64,000 nt of DNA from NCBI RefSeq assembly GCF_000264905.1, contig NW_006763139.1, forward strand, positions 383,949 to 447,948, read 5' to 3'. Below the pieces are notes generated by a model that was given only the letters and a program-made list of their open reading frames with translations, was not told the origin of the DNA and did no database searches. Source of the stretch: Stereum hirsutum FP-91666 SS1. Its lineage: Eukaryota; Basidiomycota; Agaricomycetes; Russulales; Stereaceae. Within the stretch, counting starts at the first letter, position 1. The number at the start of each line of letters is the position of its first letter. Below are positions 36,681 to 48,654 of the stretch, in pieces. The translations under genes were made by a program, and so were the position numbers.

Positions 36681-38590
36681 TTCGCTTCAGAGAAGACAAG
36701 ACAAGCACGAAAAGAAAAGGGAAATGGGCTGCCGGCGGAGTTGCGGCGGAGCTCAAACTTGGCTCAGTGAGGCGATTGTGAGGCGCGTCATTGACATGAT
36801 ATCTGCACTCTTTCGCTGTCGATTTCGCCGTGCAGGATTCTTGTCATCTATACTGACAGCTTCCCGGGGCTGCAAATATGCGTGGCGTACTCAATATGTC
36901 CAATCCCTGACGAGGCCACTCTTCCACCGCAATTGAGTGTGCGCAGAGCGGTTATCTTTACGGAACACCATTGCTTTGCCTTCGCCCTCGACTCTCATGC
37001 TTCGTCTCTTCTCTGGCTCTTGGGTACGACATGGAAAACATTAGTTTTATATACTTCTGTGAACTGAGCCCGCACGCCCGCCGCTCACGCAAAACCTTGA
37101 CGCTCCAGTGGAACTCCGAACCCGAGTTGCTGAGCACAAACAGAAATAGCGCATATAGGTAAGTGGTATCAGTAAGTCCGTCACAACTATATATCCAAAC
37201 GCTATCCCAACCGGTTCGAAGAAAACATATCATGCGTTAGCCGCGCAAAATCCATTGAACGTGGCGGCGGAAGAAGCGATGCTCCAGAGAAGGTAGAGGC
37301 ACGAGTGTATCTGCTGCTGCCCCAATTAGCGGGATAAAATCCTTGGCGGGACGTATTTTTAAGGGAGTGACACATTCGTCTATCTGTGTTGTGCTACATT
37401 TGTAGACATGTGTCCATTCCGCTTTTCATTCGACCTACAACGGTACGAGAAACCGCCGGCGATGTCACAATTGCTCGTCTATACCACTTCATCCGGGGTA
37501 TGACCAAGGACGCGAGTTTATTCAGCGTTTCTACCTAGCCTCCATATAGCTTTGAGAAGTGTCCAAAGCACTCTTGGCGGATAGAACGGTCTGAGGTGTC
37601 ATCACCGCGTAGCTGAAATAAAGATACGAGTGAATGTGAACATCTACTCGAATGTTCTACTCATGAGCCCAAGAGTATAACGGGCACCTGAAACGGTTGT
37701 CCCGCTCTCTTTGACGACGTTCAGTTGGCACAGACATTATGCTATCGGAGTGCGCTTTGCTGTTATGAGTTTGTGATGTTTGTGAGTTTTGTTCGATGCA
37801 TTGACCATGCATACGAGCATCCCTTTTTCATCGACAAGATCATGCTTGGTGTATCAAGCGCGCTCAGCCTCCACTGTCACCCCAACTCTTCTGCCAGACG
37901 TGTTCTTGCGGCGTGTTGCTCGATATCTCACTATCACTCATATTCTTCGTGATCCCGCAGTTGTTGAGCTCAGGTATAGAAGAATGAAATTGGTCGAGAA
38001 CGTGTGCGGTGTGGTATTACTTACCAAGGTAATAACCGTGCTATAGCCGCATCAGCTTCTACGGCGAAGAACTTTCTTCGCTAGGAAAACTCCAGGAACA
38101 GACGTGACAGGATTAAGACCGTCTGGATTCTCTTCTCTTGCTGATGTGTTCCCCGATTGAAGCGGAATCTGTAGGTGCAGTCTTTGTTTTGCAGCGTACT
38201 GAAAGCATACCTCCAGGTGCACAAGCATCTCCAGAGGCAGGAAAACCAGTTTCCGGGTTTTCGTCCTTCTTCTGAGGGCCTGTAGACGGTAATTCAGTAT
38301 ATTAGCGGAATCACGCGTCTATAATGCAGGCTGCTGATGTCCAGATGTGTTGAGCAGGAAAAGCTTTGACGAAGGTCATCATCAAAAATTGATACTTGCT
38401 ATTACATCATGAAGTCCTCCCTTTTATGGTCTTTGGTCATAATTGTTGTCCCCATATTGCTCGTAAGAATCAGATATGGATGAAAATCAAGTGGCCATGC
38501 GCACAACAATCTCTCTCTTTCGATTTCGTCCCCTCTTATTCGAATGTAAGCACGAGAATGACAATGGGCGGATTTCTCAGGCCCATAGAC
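36681..38590. other. Intergenic region between repeat copy 1 and the secreted-protein gene
   Basis: About 1.9 kb without recognised genes. The short frames show no family signal. Confidence 0.4.
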
Positions 38591-38600
38591 GTATAAAACG
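38591..38600 (+). promoter_or_regulatory. TATA box of the Cys-rich secreted-protein gene
   Basis: GTATAAAACG lies about 45 nt before the ATG at 38641, a good core-promoter position for a highly expressed fungal gene with a short leader. Confidence 0.6.
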
Positions 38601-38640
38601 AGGTCTTTCACCTTGGAGAATAGACAGCAACAGCTTCACA

Positions 38641-39266
38641 ATGCAGTTCTCTACCAAACTCTCCACTCTCTTCGCTGCTGTTGCCCTCGTCGTAGCCGTT
38701 GCGAGTCCGACTGTCGTGCGTACCTGCCCATGAGGTAGAATTAGCCTCTCCCTGTTGTTAACTCTATGTACTGGTTGTAGGTCAAAGCCACCATCGTCGA
38801 GCAGAGGACTACCTCGGAGTTCGCTGCACGGGACAGCAACGAGGTAAGATCGACCCGCACGTTCTGTGAATCCTGACTGACAGCATACACTGAGCAGATC
38901 ACCACCTTCATCGTCACTGAGGCCGAAATGAAGAACTGGATCGCGACCACCGACGCTAACCTCACCTTCTTCGGAGAACCGATCACCTACGACATCGTTC
39001 CGCGTTCGGCCCAGAATACCATTGTCACCTACTGCAGCTCCCGCGTCGGCAATGTTTGCGGTGGGCAATGCAGCGTCTACAACGGCGGCGCTACCTGTCT
39101 CAACGCTCCGGATACCCAATGCCTCTCTGCAACGAACAACGTCGGGTTCTGCAACACGAGCGGATGCGGCGGGATCTGCAACCAGTTTTCGACCTGTGGG
39201 GTGAGGTTGGAGAACAACTTCTGCGACACGCCCGGGACAGAATCCATTATCGTCAGCAACGCCTAA
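38641..39266 (+). CDS. Small secreted cysteine-rich protein (10 Cys)
   Basis: 168 residues from exons 38641-38715, 38781-38843 and 38898-39266. The N-terminus is a clear signal peptide (MQFSTKLSTLFAAVALVVAV, then ASP). A propeptide-like acidic stretch follows, then a mature domain in which ten cysteines crowd the last 75 residues (YCSS, VCGGQC, ATC, TQC, FC, GCGGIC, STC, FC), enough for five disulfides. No match to hydrophobin spacing (no paired-Cys CC motif) or to a named enzyme family. It is secreted and could be a wall-associated or effector-like protein; that is inference from architecture only. Confidence 0.82.
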
Positions 39267-39904
39267 TCCTGCAATGCCAGGTAAGTGCCGCATAGGACTC
39301 TACGTGGTGCTTAGCGCTGACTTAGTTAAGCTTCGAAGGTCTGTGGAGTCTAGGGATGGTTCACCGCCGTATTCAGCCTTTGCCTTCGATTCTGAAGGAG
39401 CCTGGGTCGGGAAGTCGGTTGTAAATGTATCGCTGCTCTTTTTCTTTGAACGTAGCTTTCTTCTTGACGTTCCTACGGCTCTTCGTGCGACTGTTTAATC
39501 AGATGGCGATCAGTCGAGTCTAAGTTCAGCCAAGTATTGAGTATGTATGCTGTTTAGACCTTTGCAAAAATTCAAATTTGACTTGTCTGACGGTGTGCTG
39601 AAATCCGTGTGTAGCCGCGGCTCTCGGTGAAGTACGCACATACTATTCCTCTAACTGCGCATGCTATCTCATGTGAGTTCAGGTCCAGTCGTCCCAGGTC
39701 GTCTCTTCACCCCATGAGTTGTGTGCCTCCTGGTCTAGCAGTGGTTCTTATCGAGTCCTTGTTAGCCACGCATACTCAAGCTGCGACGAGACACCATCGT
39801 AAACGAAAACCATAAAAATCAATTAGGTTTCTCTCCGAGTAATCTCAGAGTCAAGTCTTCCTCTCAGGTAGCTGAAATATGGTCGGATCCCAAAGAAGTC
39901 TGGT
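39267..39904. other. Intergenic region before repeat copy 2
   Basis: 3' flank of the secreted-protein gene. No gene recognised. Confidence 0.4.
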
Positions 39905-40330
39905 TGACGGGCGCACGGTACAAGAGACAGTGCTTGGCTGCTCATGCAAAGTGTTGGTGCAGACCGAGAAGACCACTAGAAAGGCGAGAGATCGATACAG
40001 GTATATGGGAAATGTCATTAGGGTCTCCTCCAGGTCCAAGAAGTGTCGTGGGTCCATAGAGCCGAGTATCCTGAAAGCAACAGTAAAACGAAGCATTTAC
40101 GATCAAAGTTCGACCCCCGAGTTTTGCAGGATGTGATAGTTGGAATCAAGCCTCGAGGAGAGCAGCTTCGGAGGGTCCCGGGACTCCCGGCGGAGTTGTA
40201 TTCGTGACGCCACACGCGATGCCTTTGTTTGGGCCACAGCAAAAGTTGTGACCTTCGGGCTTGAATACTGCATAGGAAATATAGTCATAGGTTTCTATTG
40301 TATATATCTACGAGTTACTTCTCATCTCAT
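39905..40330 (+). repeat. Dispersed repeat, copy 2
   Basis: Second, diverged copy of the element at 36235-36680, same orientation. It ends about 110 nt before the 3' end of the MTA phosphorylase gene. Two same-orientation copies around a host gene do not make an LTR pair by themselves; no TG..CA ends or target-site duplications were apparent by eye. Confidence 0.75.
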
Positions 40331-40441
40331 CTATAGACCAGGTAAGGTCAGCCTCCTATCCTACCGTACATCTTGCCCTCTTGACTTCACTCTGCCTACC
40401 CGGCTTTTACACCACCATCTATCCTCTCGAGGCCGAGTCCC

Positions 40442-41806
40442 TTAATTCGAGAAATACTCAGGCAAAATATACTTCAGCTTCTGCCTATCCTCCTCCTTCG
40501 TAGCCACGCTCCTCGGCATGATACTAAACTTCATGCTCCCTTTCTCTTCCTCCAACAAATCTCCCTTCAGAGCCTCTTGGTGCAACTCCTCGAGGATCGT
40601 TGCAGCGACGTGGCGGGAGGTATCGGCGTTGGCTTTGAGGGTTTTGAAGACTTCGGCCGCGGTTACGGAGGCGGAGTGTGGGCGCCAGGAGTCGTAGTCT
40701 GTGGCGGTGGCGACGAGGGCGTAACTGTAGGAGACGAAGGAGTGCGGTTAGGTCAAGCCATCGCGTGCATTAGGCAATGATAACAAGCAGTAAGATGAGG
40801 GGCAGTGGGGTGATGGTAATTCGATCGGACATGGTCCACGCATGAATAGAATATATACCTGATCTCCGCCTCCCTAGCCAACTTCGCCTCCGGCAACACA
40901 CTCATGTTAATCAAGTCCCCTCCCCACTGCCTATACATCAGACTCTCCGCCCGTGTAGAGAATTGAGGTCCTTCCATGCAGACAATGGTTTTGCCTGTGT
41001 GAAGTTTGACGTTGCGGCCTTCTGAGGCAAATGCCTTGAGGATAGGGGCCTCAAGCCATTTCATAAGGCTATCATACCGTACCAAAACGCATATCGAACA
41101 TCGAATGACGATCAATACTTGAGTAGACCGAGGCGAAAGAAAGGAAAGACGCACCGGTTCGAGAACGGGTCGCCAAACATCGCATGCGCGACCACACTCG
41201 TCCCCTCAAAGAAACTCGCCGGCCTCACACCCTTCGTGCGATCAATAATCTGCTCACACAGCGCGAAATCGCCCGGTGCGATCTCCTCCCTCAGACTTCC
41301 GACGGCACTGAACGCGAGTATCGCACGGACGCCGAGAGACTTGAGCGCTGCGATGTTCGCGCGCGAGGGGACGGCGGATGGGTTGATTGAGTGTCCTGCG
41401 CCGTGGCGGGCGAGGAAGGCGATGAGTGTGCCGGAGGGGAGAGAGCAGATTTGGAGCGGAGCGGAGGGGTAACCCCAGGGCTGGTGAGTAGAAGGATGAG
41501 TAACCTGCCTGCGTAATGAGGAAGGTGGATTCTGATAATGAGAGACGTACCGTCTCTGGGTTAACCTCTTTCCTGTGGAAACTATGAGTATGTTGTAAGA
41601 AGTATAGCAGAAGAAAACACGTACACGAAGGTGAGGTTATCGAGGTGGTACAAGCCACTTCCACCGATGACACCAATGAGAACTAGGTGATAATCATGAC
41701 CAAGCCCAAAAATGATTTCTCAATATATGTTCCATCTCCTTCGTCTCCTCGCCCTTTACTCAAAGGACATCTGGAGCTCACCATTCTCAGATCCAGTGCT
41801 AGCCAT
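40442..41806 (-). CDS. S-methyl-5'-thioadenosine phosphorylase
   Basis: 307 residues, six exons: 41782-41806, 41625-41682, 41551-41572, 41155-41480, 40859-41068 and 40442-40724. The enzyme phosphorolyses MTA (by-product of polyamine synthesis) to adenine and 5-methylthioribose-1-phosphate, the first step of methionine salvage. Motifs: phosphate-binding GVIGGSGLY (12-20), [42 protein letters not shown], the methylthio/ribose pocket [15 protein letters not shown], and ATDYDSW for purine binding, all as in MTAP/Meu1. Length matches the family (280-340). Exon 3 is only 22 nt and encodes KEVNPET. Likely cytosolic and constitutive. Confidence 0.95.
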
Positions 41807-42315
41807 TTTTTTGAGTGATCGTCTTGAAGTCGATATAAAGCTATGTCCAGTTCCAAGTCCAAGTTGTTGGTTGTATCGTAGCCTCAGAGAGATATGAAAG
41901 CCTAGTTTCGGGAAAGCCAGAACCAAGGGATGGTCGAGGACGAGAAGAGGAGATAATTCATGAAGGAATCCATTTTGGACAAATCTTCTGCAGTTGACCG
42001 ATCACTCAAGATCGATGGAGCCAGACGCACGTTCGAGAGAGAAAGGGTTATCTTATCTCTAAATTCCGATCTCCGAGCTGGTGGCACAGTGGCAACGGCG
42101 CCATTCCTTCAGGCTGGTACTATACTGCCATGACTGTTTATAGCGGAAGATATTGAAACCTGGAGAGCCAAAAATTAAGAAAAACGAAAGCATGACAGCG
42201 GCGAGAGGCATTGAAATTTGAGAGCATGTGCGTGAGACAAGCTAGGAAGAGAAGCAGTAACAAAGCATTTGCAGAGCATTGAGATCGAAAATGTAACAGC
42301 GTGCAATATTCATCG
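41807..42315. other. Intergenic region
   Basis: About 0.5 kb between two minus-strand genes. It holds the MTAP promoter and the 3' UTR of the coiled-coil gene. No other feature seen. Confidence 0.4.
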
Positions 42316-45300
42316 TCAGTCCAACACGATAACCTCCCTCGCTGCTTCCGCCGCACGTCGAACCTCATCTTCCTTGGCCACCCTCTTTCTTGTCTCTCGT
42401 ATTCCTTCCTCATCCATTCCCGCCAGGCTGTCACAAAGCTTTGGACCATGTACGTCCTGACAGTGACCCTTGAGAGTTTCAAAGGTGGCGACCAAGTTCG
42501 AGACGGTGTAGATTGGGTGCTCAGAATCGCTGTTGGCTCTACGGTATCTGTGAGACGGATGCCATTTAAAGATGGGGATGCATGGTCGATGTCAACATGT
42601 TGGAAAGGTAGGAGCTGCATTAGAAATATTTCACGAAAAAGAGATGACGAAGTGACGTACTCGCACAAACGACATATTAAATCCTCAGTTGTAAACCGAT
42701 ACACGAGCTCCATGTGCACAGGAGCTAACTGCCCCGAGGTAGGCATCCATTCTTCCTCATTACCTCCAACTCCGTCTCCGCCCATGATATCGCCTTCGCC
42801 CTTATTCTCATTCTCGACCTTATCCCCATCGCCGTGCTCATGCCTCTCCGAATCATGATTAGGTTGAGTTGAGGCTATGGCCACCGATCTAAAGTCAGCA
42901 CCATCCATCGAAAATTCTGGCCCACCCTCCAGTCTCCGCCTTTTTCTCGGACTAGGATTCGGTTCCATCTGAACCTCTTGAACCTTTGAATCCCCGTCCT
43001 TCGATATTGATGTGCCTAAGCCCACGCGAGATACATTCTCTGCTCCACGATGGATGTGTTTCCATGTAGACAGGATACGATGTTGCGCCATAGACGACGT
43101 TGTGCCAGGTGCAGCAGTAGAAACCGAAAACGGACTCCTCTGGGAGAGGCCGGGTGCAGAACTCTGGTGCGAGCTCGATGCTGCAGTTGAAGACATATGA
43201 GACACAGGGCAAAAAGTGAAAACAAAGGGATCCCTACCTTCTAAACCCTGCATCAGCTCCCGCCGCTGTGCTTTCCTCTTCCTGAGCAACACAACTTCTT
43301 CCAAGATCTCCTTTCTCTCTGCCTCCATCGATGTCAAAGCCTCCCGAGAATCCCGTGCTGTACTGTAGAGCCTTTGGCAGTCTTTCTTGGTCGACTCGTT
43401 CTCCTGCTCCAGCCGTTGGTTCTCAACCTTCAGGGTCCCGATCGTCTTCTGCGTTTCTTCGTTCGTAGCAGCAAAGTCATCGCGTTCGCGGCCAACGCGT
43501 ACGTTCTCTGCCTTGAGCCTGTCTTCCTCTTGTGTCCGCCGCGAGCATTCTGCCCTCAGCCGACCCATCTCCTCCAAGAGGTCCTTCGACCGCACCTGAA
43601 GGCCCTCGTTCTGCGTCTGGATATCGCCGAATTTTCGTTGTAAGTCATTCCTTGCTCCAACCACCTTTTCGTGTTTCGTCTCCAGCTTCTGAATCTCGGC
43701 CTTGACCCTCTCGTTCTCCAGCATCATGCGACGTTCACTCTCCATCAGCGCTGCACTTTCCCCTTTCAACAGCTCGTTCCGCTCCCTCAACTTCTCCATT
43801 TCCGTTCCAAACGCAATATTGTCCTCCCCCGAGCGTTCGGCTTCCGTCTTCAGTTCTCCGTACTGGCCCCTGAGCGTTTCCAACTGGGCCTGAAGTGCCC
43901 CGCGTAGCATCTCCATCGCAGCCTTCTCCATGACCTCTCGTTTCTGCTCTTCTTTCAGCTCCTCGATCTCGTTCTGCATTGCCACACACCTCGAAGCCTC
44001 CGTCGTCAGCGTCCCATTCGCCTGCCGCAATCTCTCTATCGCAGCGTTGAGATCAGCGACCTCTTTCTTCGTACGATCGGCGTTAATCCGGAGATTGCTG
44101 TTCGACTGCCTCATCCCCTCAAGCTCCGCACGAAGTCGATCTCTTTCCCCCACCACTTTCACGCTCGTTTCATCCGCTCGCTCCTTCTCTGCCCTCAAGT
44201 CGTCGATCTTCTTCCGTGATGCCTCCGTGCTCGCGCGAAACTGGGACGATTCCCTCATCAGCTTCTCCGTCTCTGCCTTCAGAACGATGAAGTCCCTCTG
44301 CATTGTTTTTGTCGTGGCCTCTAACTCCCTCCGAAGACTATCCCTCTCCTTTGCCATCTCCTCTTTCGCCAGGTCCGCTCGTTCCTGTCCCGCCTTCAAC
44401 TCGTCGATCCGTCTCGTCAAACGTTCACTCTCGCCTCGCAGGTTGTATTTCTCTTCTTTCATGTCGCCCATCTCCCGAGCCAGCCTCTGGTTCTCCGCCG
44501 TCAACGACGCGTGCTCCAGCTTCAAGGATTCCATCCGACCGCACCTCGATCGGAGACCTGCTACCTCTGCCAAGGAGGCGTCCAATTGACCACGGATGGC
44601 GACCGTCTCCACAACAAGTCTGGAGTTTTCCAGGCCTGACTTCTGCACCTCCGCTTTCGCTCCCTGCAACTCTATGACCTCCAGGCGAAGTCCATCTCGT
44701 TCCTGCGTCAGCTTAGCATTCTCCATCCCCACTCGCTGCTTTCCCTCCCGAAGATCTCCATTCGCCCTTCGCTCCTCCTCGAACTTCTTCCGTAGCTCGC
44801 CTTCCGCCATAGCCATCTTAGCGTTCTCCTGCTCCAGATGCTCAACGTGACTGGCCCTGAGCTTCACTTCTAACCTAGCCAGCCTATCGCGATCAAAGGT
44901 AACCGCATCGGCGAGGTTCTGCATGTGCTCCTTTGTAGTCAACATGACTCCCCTTTGCTGAAGCTGCGCATGGATAGACTCTATGTCCTCCCTCTGTCCC
45001 TGCGTCCGCGCCGGATCGTCGATCTTGCTCTGATAATACTGCTCAAGACGACTTTGTCCTTCTTTCCGAACTTCCTTGAACAACGGCAATCGGTCCAGAA
45101 CGAGCCTGGAAAGGTCATGGTCCGAGAGGAAGATCCAATCCTCGTTGTGAAGCTCCTTGATTCTGCTCCATATCTTAGGGAGATCTTCGGAAGTAGTTTG
45201 GTCGAGGCAACCGTAGACTTTATGCCGAGTAGTGACGCTTGAGTCCTGGTTCGCAGACGAGCTTGGAGCTGTCGGAGTACCGGTGTCTTTGAGTATGTTG

Positions 45301-48300
45301 AAGATCTCGATGAAAGTTGACAATGGGGGACGTGACGATTTGGGGTGAAGGAGAGCGAGGCTGTGGCTGGGGGAGGTATCAACGGGATCTAGAGCGGGAT
45401 ATGCTTGTAGAACTGCTTGCGACTAGAACAACGTTGTGGAAGGAGCTCGATCAGTAATTCTGTGGTCTGAGAAATGAGATGCGACAGACCAGCACTTCGG
45501 ACTGAGCGCCACCTTGACTAGGCTGTTCAACCTATTGAAGTATAAGAGCTTTCAGTCTTCCCAGCAAGATGCGCACTCCATGTAAATCAGGAGACTCACG
45601 GGCAGCGACGAGCTTTTGTCTTGTTTGGTCGGAATTACCGAAGTTTCATGCCGAGGAGCCGGCTGGACATCTTCCATCTCTACGTCCGCCGATAGGGAAG
45701 AACGTGGCAGGTCGGACGAGGGCAACATTGTCGAAGTGTCCAGGCTCACAACCGAGACGGGGACATGTCCTGTACGTGGCAAGGTGTCGGCGGGCAGGTT
45801 TGAAAAACGCAAGACCAGAAGAACGAGTTAGTGTCTGACAAGAGTGGTCTGAGTTCTCACCAAGATTCATACCTCCAGTTCCGGAGGTTGACAGTTCACT
45901 CGTCACCGAAGGACGTGTCGCCGGTGCGGGTACGATAGCATCCACCGGCCCCGCGACATTGTTACTGGTACTTGCAGCGGGAGCGCCTTTCATCAGCTCT
46001 ACCATGCGTAGCGTTCCTAGTGTGTGCACACACACGTCAGACATGCACAAACCTATCTCAAGTCAAGCGGACCTAGAACGCACCTTCAGCGATGCTCTTA
46101 AACCAGCCGCCAACCGCCAAATCATCTCGGAGGCCTCGCGCTCTAGGTCCCAAGCAAGGCAATGTATTCCAATCCTTGATCAAACTCGACAATTCGTCTT
46201 CGGGCTCACTTCCGCAGGCTATAGCGAAGACTGCCATCCAGATCCTATGCTCGAGATCCTGTATTACTTGAGGGCGAGGAGCATTCCCGAGGTGCTGAGC
46301 CAACTACAACAAAGGAATTGTATCAAGACTGTTAGTGTGGCGACCCGGGCTTTAAACGTGAACATGGTCGTTGCGAACCTGCAACAGATCCATATTGGAG
46401 GACTGATTCTGATAAGAAGCATCCTTTTCGGAAAGAAGGACGATGGGAGAGATACATAAGGACATGATCAGTGGTTTGGGGACCTGTTCGGCTGTAAATG
46501 TGGGCACTATGTCGCTTGGAACAGACACTATGTTTGCATCGTTCTGAAGTTTTCGATAACGGCTGGAAAGAAAGCATGTTAGATGACGAAGAGATATCTC
46601 CCTCATCATTACTGTCATCCATACCTCTGCAGAGCAGTCCAGTAGTGTGCCATCATGCGGTTCCGTGCACCGTCGGTCTCTGTGGGGGTCTAGAAAATCA
46701 TAAAGTCTTTCTATAGTGTGAACAAAGGATAACATACGTACTTCGATTAGGTGTAGAACGTAGTGCGCCGCGAGGGCAAGATTGTGCAGCACCACCGGAT
46801 ATCCAGCTATCTTCTGGCGCCACGCGCAACCGCCAAGAAGAGCGATCTGGTTGCGGAGTAAACTCACTGAGTCTGGACCGGTAAAAGGAGTCATTTTGAT
46901 GCCTTCAGGCTTCGGCTCTGGCGGATGGACACTCGATGCGTCAAAGGTCAGTCTATCCATGACTTCGATCCAGTCATTTAAACATGATGTCCATATCTAT
47001 AAGAGGAAGCAATGTGAATTAGTAGATCAGGAAACGACGGCGATCTCTACAAGGGATCTTACCGTTTGCAATGTCGAATACTTTTTCCTCGTGAAGAAGG
47101 GATGTAACTTGGCCACATTCGGTGCGACCGTGATAGTCGGCTGCTTGTCCGTCAACGTCGTGGTATAAGAACTGTTGACGCCTAGTGGGTGTCGACCATA
47201 GCCCAGGGCAATAACGTCGAGCAGCATATGCTCCCATACTACGCGCGAGCATCTGTTGAACTTCGATAATTCATCAGGATTGAGATGTGCGCCTATAGAG
47301 GCACCCTGTGACGCCCCAGGAAGTCCGAGAAGCCCCCAAACGAACTTCAAGAGGCTATGCTGGAAGATCCTGAGCACCGCCCAGCCGTCTAAGCTGCATG
47401 CAAGTCTCTACAGTGCATAGTGGGGTCGGATGGAATTTTGAGTCATGATAATTCCAAATGCTCCCAGGATTATTGATGAGAAATGGCTATACGAACTTTG
47501 ACGAGGAAATCAATCGCGCTTGGATCACAGCCGAGTCTCGCCCAGTTATCGCTGCCATGGTACTGCACACGGTATATTTGCCGATGAAGCCAGTCTTCTA
47601 GTGATGACGCGCTCTGCACAGCAGATGTCCTCCACGGAAATGATTGCAGACTTCGCATCTCACGACGCAGGTTTCTCGGGGGGTCCGCGGCCATCGCCTC
47701 TACTATGGCGAGGTCAACTGTATCATGCTCATTTGGCAGAGGGCGATTTGATTTGCCCATGGTTAGTACTTAATCGAATCGGATACTGACAAGGTTTCCA
47801 GGTAGGCTTGATCGATGCGAGCCTGAACGAGTTGTCTTTGCCCAGGACTGAGAGAACATCATAAGTCTCACGCTTGAAGTGGCAAGCGCAGAGGTTTTAA
47901 CTTTTGATTGCCATACGCACCTGCCTGTCCAAATACTCTTCACGGAGCCCCGATGTCAACTGTGTAGTAGGTCAATGACTGCGACAAGATTGCGATGTCA
48001 ACGTTGTGGTGAGAAACACTACACTGACCGTGACGTTGCCTGATGCTAGTCTGATGTACAGTGCGTGGACGCCATCCTATTTCGGTCAGCAACAAATCAG
48101 ATAAGGCTATTTACAGCCGCTTCACGTACATGAAATCAATTCTTTAAGCATTCAAAAGATTACCTGCCTAGAGCTTCGGTAAGAGGTGATAGAATTCTGG
48201 ATGCGGCGACCTTCAGCGAAGGATTTGTGGGCATGGCGTTCTTTGGTCTCCGAAGGCCCGTGGCGCTTGATGACGTCTAAGCGCTCTGAGGCCGTTACCG

Positions 48301-48376
48301 GGGCCGTGGTAGCAGGTTGCCTCAGGTTTGAATCATAGTTCGAACAAGGTGCGGAATACGGATGGCATGAAGCAAT
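42316..48376 (-). CDS. Very large coiled-coil protein (over 1600 residues), 5' end unresolved
   Basis: Sixteen exons join in phase: 48164-48376, 48029-48076, 47921-47959, 47787-47822, 47493-47727, 47063-47388, 46742-46996, 46625-46689, 46379-46562, 46084-46303, 45873-46016, 45600-45769, 45490-45522, 43238-45422, 42661-43180 and 42316-42538. The summed length is an exact multiple of three. The first ATG exon was not found; a shorter model starts at the ATG at 47760. The N-terminal 500 residues look globular (WALQ-rich helices, e.g. IWTSCLNDWIEVMDRL). Then comes a low-complexity linker, then about 600 residues of near-continuous heptads (LEQENAKMAMAEGEL and many similar). The C-terminus has a C2H2-like ICRLCE...FETLKGHCQDVH. 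Gap 43181-43237 is probably an in-frame intron (T-rich, GT-AG, 57 nt). No known family; scaffold or tether role is inference. Confidence 0.75.
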
Positions 48377-48654
48377 CTGACATCAGGAAAGGTAAGTATA
48401 AGTGTCCATTTTGGCAGCGACCGTTCTATCGAAGAGACAGCGGCTCTAAATGAAGATTGAAGCGGAGGATAAGTAATTTCGAGCTCCGTTCGCAATATGG
48501 CGGCGCGGCTTGCTTTCAATGCCGACCCTCATCCGACCGAGCACCCTTCGCTCAACTTGCGCTGCTAGTGCTCAAAATGGTGTGCTTATTTCGGAATTTC
48601 TCCGCCGGATTTGCTAGAGCGCTGTTCACGATGGACCCTACTTCTTTTTAACAG
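48377..48654. other. Short head-to-head region
   Basis: Under 300 nt separate the earliest recognised exon of the coiled-coil gene (-) from the first recognised exon of the F-box-like gene (+). It must contain first exons or shared promoter elements, which I could not resolve. Confidence 0.3.

Noticed and set aside
36235..40330. LTR retrotransposon with the two repeats as LTRs
   Set aside because: The interior has no gag/pol coding sequence but a normal intron-containing host gene, and the copies are too diverged and lack clear TG..CA ends.
42301..44677. Plus-strand open frames opposite the coiled-coil gene
   Set aside because: Long heptad-coding stretches often leave the opposite strand open; no domain or start context.
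45323..45323. Start of the coiled-coil protein at 45323
   Set aside because: The codon is TTG, not ATG, and upstream exons continue the frame in phase.
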